A stretch of DNA of 16,478 nt from DASUSH01 sp036375215 (lineage in GTDB: Bacteria > Actinomycetota > Thermoleophilia > Solirubrobacterales > 70-9), in contig DASUSH010000104.1 in NCBI GenBank assembly GCA_036375215.1, forward strand, positions 1 through 16,478. Reading direction: 5' to 3'. Under the pieces are notes generated by a model, which did no database searches, was not told the DNA's origin, and saw only the letters and a program-made list of their open reading frames with translations. Position 1 is the stretch's first letter. Each line of letters starts with the position of its first letter. Made by a program: the position numbers and the translations under genes. Positions 1-5,940 of this stretch are shown here, piece after piece.

Positions 1-912
1 GACCTTGCGGTGCGGGAAGTCGACCAGGTCGCCTTCGAGACCGCGCAGGGCCGCGCGGACCTTGTTGTCGTCGACGAGCTCGGTGGGCACCTCGACCAGG
101 ACCTCGCCGCTGTCGAACAGGTTGGAGAGCCCGTGGGCCAGGCAGTGGGTCATCGCGGCGAGGGCGGCCGTGTCCTCGAGGCGCGTCTGCTGGTCGAATA
201 CGCGAGTCTCGACCGTGCCGAGGTTCGGGTGCGGGCGGACGTCCCACCAGAGGTAGGTGTAGTCGTCGATCGCTCCCGCCTCCATCATCAGCTCGACGCG
301 CCGCGAGAAGATCTCCCAGGTGCCGTAGTGCGGCGGCACGCCGACCCGCGGGAAGGCGCGGAAGACCGCTGTCCGCGCCGACATCAGCCCGGTCATCTCG
401 CCCCGCCAGTAGGGCGAGTTCGAGGAGAGCGCGAGCAGCAGCGGCAGGTAGCGGCGGATCCCGTCGGCGACGTAGATCGCCTTGTCGGGCCCGTCGATCG
501 CGACGTGCACGTGGGTGCCGAAGATCAGCTCCTGGCGCGCGATCCAGCCGAGCTCGGCGGCGAGCTCGCGGTAGCGCTCGCGGTCGACGATCTTCTGCTC
601 CTCGGCGAGCCCGAACGGGTGGGTGCCGGCGGCGCCGACGAGGTAGCCGTTCGCCTCGGCGATCTCGCTGACCGTGCGGCGCAGGTCGCGCAGCTGCGCG
701 GTCGTCTCGGCGACGTTCCGGCACGGCGTCGTCGCGACCTCGAGCACCGACTGGAAGAGCTCGGGCTTCACGTGGCCCGTGACGTCGGCCGGGACGCCTG
801 CGAGGATCGCCTCGATGCCCTGGCCGAGGTCGAGCGTCTCCGCGTCGACCAGCATCAGCTCCTCCTCGACGCCGATCGTGAACGGGGGCCCGACGAAGCG
901 GTGCTCCAGCAT
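1..912 (-). CDS. ybdK: Carboxylate-amine ligase, glutamate-cysteine ligase type 2 (GCS2/YbdK family), 3' end outside window
   Basis: The visible 304 codons read from an ATG at 912 leftwards off the window, so the C-terminus is missing (the family is usually about 370-400 residues). Motifs typical of GCS2 ligases are visible in order: TIGVEEELMLVD (about 12-23), the AAGTHPF stretch (94-100), FGTHVHV (131-137), LSSNSPYWRG (162-171) and VRPHPNLGTVETRVFD (225-240). From the family, this enzyme couples ATP hydrolysis to joining glutamate and an amine such as cysteine, giving gamma-glutamylcysteine for low-molecular-weight thiols; the true amine substrate of YbdK homologues is often uncertain. An in-frame ATG at 957 would add 15 residues. 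I prefer 912 because the conserved GVEEE motif then starts about 13 residues in, as usual. It is divergent from the aldolase gene, with a short shared upstream region. Confidence 0.93.
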   Translation of the reverse strand, partial: MLEHRFVGPPFTIGVEEELMLVDAETLDLGQGIEAILAGVPADVTGHVKPELFQSVLEVATTPCRNVAETTAQLRDLRRTVSEIAEANGYLVGAAGTHPFGLAEEQKIVDRERYRELAAELGWIARQELIFGTHVHVAIDGPDKAIYVADGIRRYLPLLLALSSNSPYWRGEMTGLMSARTAVFRAFPRVGVPPHYGTWEIFSRRVELMMEAGAIDDYTYLWWDVRPHPNLGTVETRVFDQQTRLEDTAALAAMTHCLAHGLSNLFDSGEVLVEVPTELVDDNKVRAALRGLEGDLVDFPHRKV

Positions 913-979
913 CGGGCGGAGCCTAGTGAGCGCGGCGGCCGTTGGGCGAAGCGGCATTAGACTGGCCTGAAACCGCACA

Positions 980-985
980 AGGAGG
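980..985 (+). promoter_or_regulatory. Shine-Dalgarno site that decides the aldolase start
   Basis: A perfect AGGAGG lies here. It is only one base before the in-frame ATG at 987, too close to serve it, but ten bases before the in-frame GTG at 996. This favours GTG 996. A possible -10 hexamer, TAGACT (958-963), lies upstream at a distance that would give a leader of roughly 15-25 bases; no convincing -35 is visible. Confidence 0.6.
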
Positions 986-995
986 AATGGAAACC

Positions 996-1916
996 GTGGA
1001 AGTCTCAAGCGCAGCCGAACAGAAGTCGCTTCTCAGCGTCCTCCCCCCCGGCAAGCGAGCCCGCCTGCGCCGGCTTCTGTTCGAGTTCGGTCCCGGCCAT
1101 GGCACGCTGATGCTGCTGCCGATCGACCAGGGGATCGAGCACGGCCCGCGCGACTTCTTCCCGAACCCGGCGTCGAAGGACCCCGAGTACCAGTTCCGGC
1201 TCGCGGCCGAGGCCGGCTACTCGGCGCTCGCCTGCCAGATCGGGATGGCGGAGAAGTACTACCCCGACTACGCCGGGCAGGTGCCGCTGATCCTGAAGGT
1301 GAACGGGAAGACCGACGTCCCGCCCTCGGACGAGGCGCTCTCGACGACGAACGCCTCGGTCGAGGACGCAGTCCGGCTCGGCGCCGACGCGGTCGGCTAC
1401 ACGCTCTACGTCGGCTCGCCCCGCCAGGGCGAGGACCTGCACCAGCTCCAGGGCGTGCGCGAGGACTGCGACCGCTACGGGATGCCGCTCGTCATCTGGG
1501 CCTACCCGCGCGGCTCGGCGATCGACAAGAAGGGCGGCCAGCTCTCCCCCTACGCGATCGACTACGCGGCGCGGATGGCGATGGAGATGGGCGCCGACGT
1601 GGTCAAGCTGAACATGCCGAAGCCCGATCCCGCGAAGGACAAGGACTCGCCGGCTCCCTACAACGAGCTCGAGTGGTCGGAGCCCGAGGCGATCCGCCAC
1701 TGCGTCGAGTCGGCGGGCCGCTCGCTCGTCGTCCTCTCTGGCGGCTCCAGGGTCGACGACGACGTCGTCCTCGCCCACACCCGCGAGATCATGGAGGCGG
1801 GTGGCTCGGGCGTGATCTTCGGCCGCAACGTCTGGCAGCGCGAGTGGTCGGAGGCGCTGGAGATCATCGCCCAGATCAAGGAGACGCTGCTCAGCCACGT
1901 CACGCGGATCCCGTAG
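996..1916 (+). CDS. fbaB: Class I fructose-bisphosphate aldolase (DhnA/FbaB type)
   Basis: A 306-residue soluble enzyme of the archaeal-type class I aldolase family (DeoC/FbaB superfamily, TIM barrel). It cleaves fructose 1,6-bisphosphate to glyceraldehyde 3-phosphate and dihydroxyacetone phosphate, or runs the reverse reaction, in glycolysis and gluconeogenesis. Active-site features are visible: the Asp of LPIDQG (D44), the W-x-Y-x-R run in WAYPRG (W168, Y170, R172), the Schiff-base lysine in VVKLNMP (K204), and the C-terminal phosphate-binding loops around VLSGGSR and GVIFGRNVW. The start is set at GTG 996 because AGGAGG at 980-985 is well spaced from it; ATG 987 and ATG 942 are in-frame alternatives. 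It is monocistronic, since a GC hairpin follows the stop. Related DhnA proteins can be transaldolases for aromatic precursors (ADH synthase), but the W/Y/R set fits the fructose-bisphosphate aldolase group. Confidence 0.93.
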   Translation: MEVSSAAEQKSLLSVLPPGKRARLRRLLFEFGPGHGTLMLLPIDQGIEHGPRDFFPNPASKDPEYQFRLAAEAGYSALACQIGMAEKYYPDYAGQVPLILKVNGKTDVPPSDEALSTTNASVEDAVRLGADAVGYTLYVGSPRQGEDLHQLQGVREDCDRYGMPLVIWAYPRGSAIDKKGGQLSPYAIDYAARMAMEMGADVVKLNMPKPDPAKDKDSPAPYNELEWSEPEAIRHCVESAGRSLVVLSGGSRVDDDVVLAHTREIMEAGGSGVIFGRNVWQREWSEALEIIAQIKETLLSHVTRIP

Positions 1917-1948
1917 GGCCGCCGGCCCCCTCCGCAAGATCGGTTTCA

Positions 1949-1972
1949 CCGGGGCGGATCCGACCGCCCCGG
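1949..1972 (+). terminator. GC-rich hairpin after the aldolase gene
   Basis: A perfect 9-bp stem (CCGGGGCGG at 1949-1957 against CCGCCCCGG at 1964-1972) with a 6-base loop lies 32 bases after the aldolase stop and 17 bases before the nuclease start. No T-tract follows, so it is a terminator-like structure as often seen in high-GC actinobacteria. Termination itself is inferred. Confidence 0.55.
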
Positions 1973-1988
1973 ACCTCAATCTCGGTGG

Positions 1989-2519
1989 ATGCGCATCGGA
2001 CGCACCGGCCCCAGCCTGGGCGCGATCATCCTGCTCGCGATCGCGGTCGCGGCCCTGCTCGGGCTCGACCTGCCGGGCGGCGGTGACGAGGGCGGCGACC
2101 GCGCCGGCCGCCTCGGCCCCGAGGCCGAGGCCGAGGTGCTGCGGGTGATCGACGGCGACACGATCGAGGTCGACCTCGGCGGGGACGAGGAGGACGTGCG
2201 CTACATCGGCATCGACACGCCCGAGTCCGCGATCCCCGGCGAGCCGGTCGAGTGCTTCGGCAAGGAGGCGAGCGCGGCCAACGAGCGCCTCGTCGACGGC
2301 GAGACCGTGCGGCTCGTCTTCGACGCCGAGCGCCGCGACCGCTACGGGCGCCTGCTCGCCTACGTCTACGCCGGGGACACGTTCGTGAACGCGAGCCTCG
2401 TCGAGGACGGCTTCGCGACGACGCTCGAGATCGAGCCGAACACCGCGCGCGCCGGGCAGCTCGGGCGCCTCGAGACGGCGGCCGGGCGCGCGGGCGCCGG
2501 GCTCTGGGGCGCGTGTTGA
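1989..2519 (+). CDS. Thermonuclease-like protein (SNase domain) with N-terminal membrane anchor or signal
   Basis: A 176-residue protein. Residues 8-27 are hydrophobic after a short basic start (MRIGRTG), so it is either secreted or membrane-anchored facing outward. A Gly/Asp-rich linker (about 28-46) leads to a staphylococcal nuclease (TNase) fold at about 47-174. The calcium and catalytic residues are all present: IDGDT (D55, D57, T58), RYIGIDTPE (R71, D76, E79) and DRYGRLLAYV (R121), matching D21, R35, D40, E43 and R87 of staphylococcal nuclease. It should therefore be an active calcium-dependent nuclease cutting DNA or RNA outside the cytoplasm. It ends with the usual GLWGAC. There is no clear Shine-Dalgarno before ATG 1989. 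The gene stands alone, between the aldolase hairpin and the leader region at 2535. Confidence 0.92.
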   Translation: MRIGRTGPSLGAIILLAIAVAALLGLDLPGGGDEGGDRAGRLGPEAEAEVLRVIDGDTIEVDLGGDEEDVRYIGIDTPESAIPGEPVECFGKEASAANERLVDGETVRLVFDAERRDRYGRLLAYVYAGDTFVNASLVEDGFATTLEIEPNTARAGQLGRLETAAGRAGAGLWGAC

Positions 2520-2534
2520 TTCATGTGCGAATGG

Positions 2535-2638
2535 TTACGGACCCGTAATCAACCGGCCATAACGGGTGTACCCTTTGCTAGGTTCCGGTCCGTAGGAGCA
2601 GCGGGGGTTTCGCTGGGAGGGACCGGGCAGACCGGGGA
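2535..2638 (+). promoter_or_regulatory. Intergenic promoter/leader with mutually exclusive inverted repeats
   Basis: The 128-base gap before the small membrane-protein gene contains a near-palindrome TTACGGACCCGTAA (2535-2548), an extended -10-like TGCTAGGTT (2576-2584), and a nested hairpin: outer stem CCGGTCC (2585-2591) with GGACCGG (2620-2626), inner stem CAGCG (2599-2603) with CGCTG (2611-2615). The CCGGTCC strand has two rival partners: TACGGACC at 2536-2543, and GACCGG at 2630-2635, which abuts the GGGGA Shine-Dalgarno-like run at 2634-2638. If the promoter is at 2579 the first partner would not be transcribed. I do not recognise a known riboswitch class. Confidence 0.35.
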
Positions 2639-2647
2639 TTCGCATCT

Positions 2648-2917
2648 ATGGAATCAAGCGCCACAGCGACACGTCTTGACCAGGACCTCGACCAGTTCGA
2701 GGTCGCCTTCGAGCGCGAGGCCGCGCTCGAGCGCCGCCGCCGGCAACAGCTGCGCCAGCGGGCGGCGAACCGCTCCCGCGCCCGTCACATCCAGAAGACG
2801 GAGCGCGGCGGCAAGATCAGGTTCAGCGTTCTCTTCACGGCGCTGGCCGCGACGGTGATCGCGGTCGTCGTCGTGATGTTCGAGATCCTGGCCTGGGTGA
2901 TCACCAGCACGGGCTGA
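2648..2917 (+). CDS. Small single-pass membrane protein, function unknown
   Basis: An 89-residue protein that I do not recognise. Residues 9-50 form a highly charged, probably helical cytoplasmic segment with Arg/Gln-rich repeats (LERRRRQQLRQRAANRSRAR). Residues 59-84 form one clear transmembrane helix, followed by a five-residue tail. The positive charge just before the helix predicts an N-in, C-out topology. A GGGGA run at 2634-2638 is the likely ribosome site, nine bases before ATG 2648. The gene is convergent with csrA, whose stop lies only 19 bases beyond this one, so the two 3' ends nearly touch and no separate terminator is visible. The codon pattern is typical for the window, which supports a real gene. 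Confidence 0.75.
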   Translation: MESSATATRLDQDLDQFEVAFEREAALERRRRQQLRQRAANRSRARHIQKTERGGKIRFSVLFTALAATVIAVVVVMFEILAWVITSTG

Positions 2918-2936
2918 CCACCCGCAGGCCAGGGGG

Positions 2937-3179
2937 TCAAGCCTTGTCGGAGCTCGACGACATGTCGTCGAGCGCCTTGTTGACCCTCTCTCCGCTTCCG
3001 GCCGCGACTTTCGAGTTCTCGGCCTGGATGCTCAGATAGACCTCATTGCGGAACACCGGGACGTCGCGCGGCGCCGTGATCCCGATCCGGACCTTGTCGC
3101 CCGCGACCGCGAGCACGGAGACCTCGACGTCGTCGCCGATCATGATGCTCTGGTTGGTCTTGCGTGTCAGAACCAGCAT
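2937..3179 (-). CDS. csrA: Carbon storage regulator CsrA (RNA-binding translational regulator)
   Basis: An 80-residue protein starting with the canonical MLVLTRK. CsrA homodimers bind GGA motifs in mRNA leaders and alter translation or stability. The RNA-binding residues are visible: L4-T5-R6 in the first strand and R44 in PRDVPVFR. The usual histidine before R44 is a phenylalanine here. The core ends near residue 52, and a hydrophilic Ser/Ala/Lys-rich tail (about 53-80, ending SSSSDKA) follows. ATG 3179 was chosen over an in-frame upstream start at 3224 because MLVLTRK is the invariant N-terminus. GAGGGG (3182-3187) is a close Shine-Dalgarno. Where csrA occurs in Gram-positive lineages it usually sits beside fliW and flagellin genes; none are visible here. 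Confidence 0.95.
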   Translation of the reverse strand: MLVLTRKTNQSIMIGDDVEVSVLAVAGDKVRIGITAPRDVPVFRNEVYLSIQAENSKVAAGSGERVNKALDDMSSSSDKA

Positions 3180-3289
3180 CGCCCCTCGCTTCCGTACGAG
3201 TTTGGCGAACCCCCTAGGGCACACCCCATCACCGGCAGCGTACCCGAACGGCCGTCCCGCGGAGACGGTTGTAGTGTTCCCGGCTCCTT
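3180..3289. promoter_or_regulatory. Divergent intergenic region between csrA and the 187-residue gene
   Basis: This 110-base gap must hold both promoters. For the rightward gene, TAGTGT (3272-3277) is a -10-like hexamer that would start transcription at or just before ATG 3290. No Shine-Dalgarno precedes that ATG, so a leaderless transcript is plausible. No convincing -35 is visible for either direction. Confidence 0.35.
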
Positions 3290-3853
3290 ATGGCCAAGAA
3301 ATCACTACGAGCACAACTGAACCAGATCCGCGCCTGGGTCCGCCAGGGCCGCACCGACGCCTGGATCGCGCACCAACTCGAGGTGCCGGCGTCCGAGCTT
3401 CGCGAGTTCCGCCGCCGCCACGAGCTGACGGCCGACGGCGACGACGACGCCGAGGTCGACCTGCGCGACGAGATCGAGGCGGAGATCGAGGCCGCGTCGC
3501 TGGACGAGGAGTCCGAGGAGGACGACGAGACCGACGACGAGACCGACGAGACCGATGAGACCGACGAATCCGACGAGGCCGGCGAGGCGGACGGAGGCGA
3601 GGAGAAGGGCGATGGCGACGAGGCTCCCGCGGGAGCCCCTCGGCGCCGGCGCCGACGGGGGCGCCGGGGCCGTGGAGGCCGCGGCGGCGGCCCGAAGAAG
3701 CTCGAGGCGACCTTCGACCACGGCGAGGAGGGCTACGGACTGTGGCTCGACCCCGCGGTCGCAGACGACTCGACCTACTCCGAGCACTGGGCGGGACACC
3801 GGGCGGTCGAGGTCGAGATCGAGCCCGACCGGATCACGATCCGCCGCGCTTAG
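3290..3853 (+). CDS. Protein with HTH-like N-terminus, acidic tract and Arg/Gly-rich patch, function unknown
   Basis: A 187-residue protein that I do not recognise by name. Four parts are visible. Residues 4-47 form a predicted helical unit (QIRAWVRQGRTDAWIAHQLE followed by VPASELREFRRRHEL) that resembles a helix-turn-helix of the resolvase/terminase kind. Residues 51-111 are extremely acidic, with DET repeats. Residues 118-134 form an Arg/Gly-rich, RGG-like patch. Residues 137-187 form a compact domain (EATFDHGEEGYGLWLDPAV, then WAGHRAVEVEIEPDRITIRR). RGG-like patches and an HTH suggest nucleic-acid binding, which is inference only. No Shine-Dalgarno precedes ATG 3290. The stop codon TAG is supplied by the first bases of the palindromic repeat that follows, so the native 3' end may have been altered by repeat insertion. 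Confidence 0.8.
   Translation: MAKKSLRAQLNQIRAWVRQGRTDAWIAHQLEVPASELREFRRRHELTADGDDDAEVDLRDEIEAEIEAASLDEESEEDDETDDETDETDETDESDEAGEADGGEEKGDGDEAPAGAPRRRRRRGRRGRGGRGGGPKKLEATFDHGEEGYGLWLDPAVADDSTYSEHWAGHRAVEVEIEPDRITIRRA
3524..3580 (+). repeat. In-frame 9-base tandem repeat coding for DET/DES units
   Basis: Imperfect units of GACGAGACC (with variants GATGAGACC, GACGAATCC, GACGAGGCC and one unit extended by a codon) run through this stretch. They encode the acidic D-E-T repeat of the 187-residue protein. The unit length is a multiple of three, so copy-number change would alter only tract length. Confidence 0.85.
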
Positions 3854-3963
3854 GGGGTCAGACCCCCAAGCAGGACAGGCCTTCGACCTGTCCCTTTGGG
3901 GTCTTAGGGGGTCTGACCCCAAGCGGGACAGGCCTTCGACCTGTCCCTTTGGGGTCAGACCCC
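3850..3963. repeat. Two tandem copies of a ~53-base palindromic (REP-like) repeat; likely bidirectional terminator
   Basis: Unit 1 (3850-3903) and unit 2 (3904-3956) are nearly identical; a partial third start (AGACCCC) follows. Each unit has a short palindrome of the GGGGTC-GACCCC type (for example 3908-3920) and a hairpin. In unit 2 the hairpin pairs GGGACAGG (3925-3932) with CCTGTCCC (3940-3947) around a 7-base loop, extended by GACCCCA (3915-3921) with TGGGGTC (3950-3956). The repeats fill the gap between two convergent genes, ending 3 bases before the flippase stop, so they can terminate both transcripts. A 26-base piece (3938-3963) recurs exactly at 9417-9442. REP-type elements are often mobilised by RAYT-type transposases; none is in this window. 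Confidence 0.9.
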
Positions 3964-3966
3964 CGG

Positions 3967-5940
3967 CTAGCCCTGGCCCTTCCAGGCCTTGCCGGGGGCG
4001 CCCTGGAGGTCGGTGAGCACGGATTCGAGCGCCATCAGCTCGTCGCTGCGCACGCCCTCGTCGAGGAGGCGGCGCATGTGCGCGTCGCGCTGGGCGACCG
4101 TGCCCTCGGGGAAGAGGTAGTCGGCGATCACCGCGTCGCGCTCCTCGGGCGATCCCCAGCGACGCGCCGCCTTCTTGCCCTCGCGGATGGGCGTGCCCCC
4201 CTCGTCGGCCGCGCGGCGCAGGGCGCCGACGACGAGCGCCCCGCCGCCGCCGGCGCCGTTCGTGGCGAGGCCGCGGCTGGCGAGCCGTTCGGGGACCTGG
4301 GCGACCGGCTTGCCCTTGACGATCGCGATCCGCAGCGCGATCCGGTCGGTGTCGTCGAGCGCGGAGAGCGCCTTCGCGGCGTCGAACCTGCTCGTGCCGC
4401 GGGTGCGGGCGAACTGGTTGCGGACGATCTGGAGGAGGGGGGCCCAGTGGTGCCGGGGGACGATCCGAAGCGCCGGCAGCGCCAGCAGGTAGACCGCGAA
4501 GAGGACGATCCCGAGCGCGAGCTCGGCGTAGCCGTTGTCGGGGCCGAGGAGCTCGTAGCCGGCCGCGATCGCGGCGGCGAGGAGCGCGGCGGCCGCCAGC
4601 CTCAGGTACGGCAGCTCGATCGGCTCGAGGCCGAACTGCGACCGCGCGAGCATGAACAGGCAGGGGACGGCGAACGCGGCCAGCATCGCGATGGGCGCGC
4701 CCTCCACGCCGATCTCGGGGATCAGGACGATGGCGAGCCCGATGAACGTGAGGGCGGCGATGACCGCTCCCGCGATGAAGATGTTGCGCTTGTTCGGGAT
4801 CGAGACCGCCTGTGAGATCGAGCGCATCACGCTGGTCCCCATGAGCGCCGCGGCCACCAGGGGCACGATCTCGGCGGCGTCGGCGTAGCCGCTCGGCGCG
4901 AGGTGGGCGAGCACCTGCGAGAGGAGCGTCACGGCGAGCAGGGCGACGATGCAGATCAGGAAGAAGTAGGTGAGCTGCTGGCCGCGGGCGACCGCGCGGC
5001 CGTACTCGTCCTGGACCGCCTTGAAGCTGAGCGACTTGCGCAGCGGCCGCATCGCGACCCGGAAGGCGCCGGGCAGAAGCGCGACGACGATCCCCGTGCG
5101 GTTGGCGAGCTGGTAGACGCCGAGGTCGGCGTCGGAGACGAACCGGGAGAGCAGGAAGACGTCGGCCTGGGAGATCGTGAACATCGAGAGCACGACCGGG
5201 ATCCGGGGGGCGCCCTTCTTCCAGATCTCGACCGCCTCGAGGAAGCTCGGGCGCGGGTCGAAGCTGCCCCGCAGCAGGACCAGGCCGAACGCGACCGTGA
5301 GCGCGGTGCCGAGCGCGGTCCCGGCGATCGCGCCCTCGAGCCCCGCGCCCGAGGCGACGAAGGCGATGACGGCACCGAGGGTGAGGAGCGGGCGGGCGAC
5401 CTCGACCGCGACGTGCGCCCCGGGACGCCGCTCCAGCCACAGCACCAGCGAGACCAGGCGGAAGATCGCGCTGAGGCCGCCGGTGACCGCGGCGAACGCG
5501 ATCAGGTCGCGGTCGTGCTCGCCGCCGAGCAGGATGTCGCCGATCGGCTCGGCGAAGGCGATCACCAGCAGCGTGCCGACGACCGAGACCGTGACCGTCA
5601 GCCACAGCCCGGTGCCGAGGCTCCTGCGGTCGCCGCCGGTCGCGGCGGCCGACTCGTCGGCCTCGTCGTCGTCCTCGTCCTCGTCGTCCATGCCGAAGAC
5701 GCGCTTGAACGTGCCCTGCTTGGTCGCCAGGTTGAAGAGCGTGTTGAGGAGGGCCGCCAGGAAGAGCAGGAGGCCGAAGCGGCCGAAGTCCGCCGGGCCG
5801 AGGAAGAACGCGACGACCGCGACGCTCGCGAAGGTGAGCAGGTTGCTCGTCGCGAGCAGCCCGCCCTGGATCCCCGAGTAGCGCAGGACCTTCGAGCCGA
5901 GGACCGCCCCGCTCGAAGGCTGCTTTCCGTCGGGGCTCAA
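3967..5940 (-). CDS. Polysaccharide flippase (Wzx-like, MOP superfamily) with C-terminal soluble extension
   Basis: A 657-residue protein. Residues about 17-485 have the repeated hydrophobic helices of an oligosaccharide flippase (MOP superfamily, PST-type), beginning with the typical YSGIQGGLLATSNLLTF and LGPADFGRFGLLLF. It would move a lipid-linked glycan across the membrane. Two additions are unusual. An acidic insert (84-97, MDDEDEDDDEADES) lies in a cytoplasmic loop after the second helix. A soluble tail of about 165 residues (about 490-657) contains a stretch at about 520-550 (LDDTDRIALRIAIVKGKPVA and onward) that looks like a helix-turn-helix. Usual flippases are about 420-500 residues. 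The start is TTG 5940, whose TTGA overlaps the stop of the sulfotransferase gene; there is no nearby in-frame ATG or GTG. A longer open frame upstream is antisense-frame noise over the sulfotransferase. Confidence 0.88.
   Translation of the reverse strand: MSPDGKQPSSGAVLGSKVLRYSGIQGGLLATSNLLTFASVAVVAFFLGPADFGRFGLLLFLAALLNTLFNLATKQGTFKRVFGMDDEDEDDDEADESAAATGGDRRSLGTGLWLTVTVSVVGTLLVIAFAEPIGDILLGGEHDRDLIAFAAVTGGLSAIFRLVSLVLWLERRPGAHVAVEVARPLLTLGAVIAFVASGAGLEGAIAGTALGTALTVAFGLVLLRGSFDPRPSFLEAVEIWKKGAPRIPVVLSMFTISQADVFLLSRFVSDADLGVYQLANRTGIVVALLPGAFRVAMRPLRKSLSFKAVQDEYGRAVARGQQLTYFFLICIVALLAVTLLSQVLAHLAPSGYADAAEIVPLVAAALMGTSVMRSISQAVSIPNKRNIFIAGAVIAALTFIGLAIVLIPEIGVEGAPIAMLAAFAVPCLFMLARSQFGLEPIELPYLRLAAAALLAAAIAAGYELLGPDNGYAELALGIVLFAVYLLALPALRIVPRHHWAPLLQIVRNQFARTRGTSRFDAAKALSALDDTDRIALRIAIVKGKPVAQVPERLASRGLATNGAGGGGALVVGALRRAADEGGTPIREGKKAARRWGSPEERDAVIADYLFPEGTVAQRDAHMRRLLDEGVRSDELMALESVLTDLQGAPGKAWKGQG

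Noticed and set aside
10..960. Plus-strand 316-codon open frame opposite the ligase gene
   Set aside because: The minus strand encodes clear GCS2 motifs over the same bases; the plus frame is low-complexity and unlike any family.
3046..3558. Plus-strand open frame across csrA and the divergent gap
   Set aside because: It is antisense to csrA and then out of frame over the 187-residue gene, with no recognisable content.
3850..3963. The two repeats as the start of a CRISPR array
   Set aside because: The units are directly adjacent with no spacers, each unit is internally palindromic, and there are only two copies.
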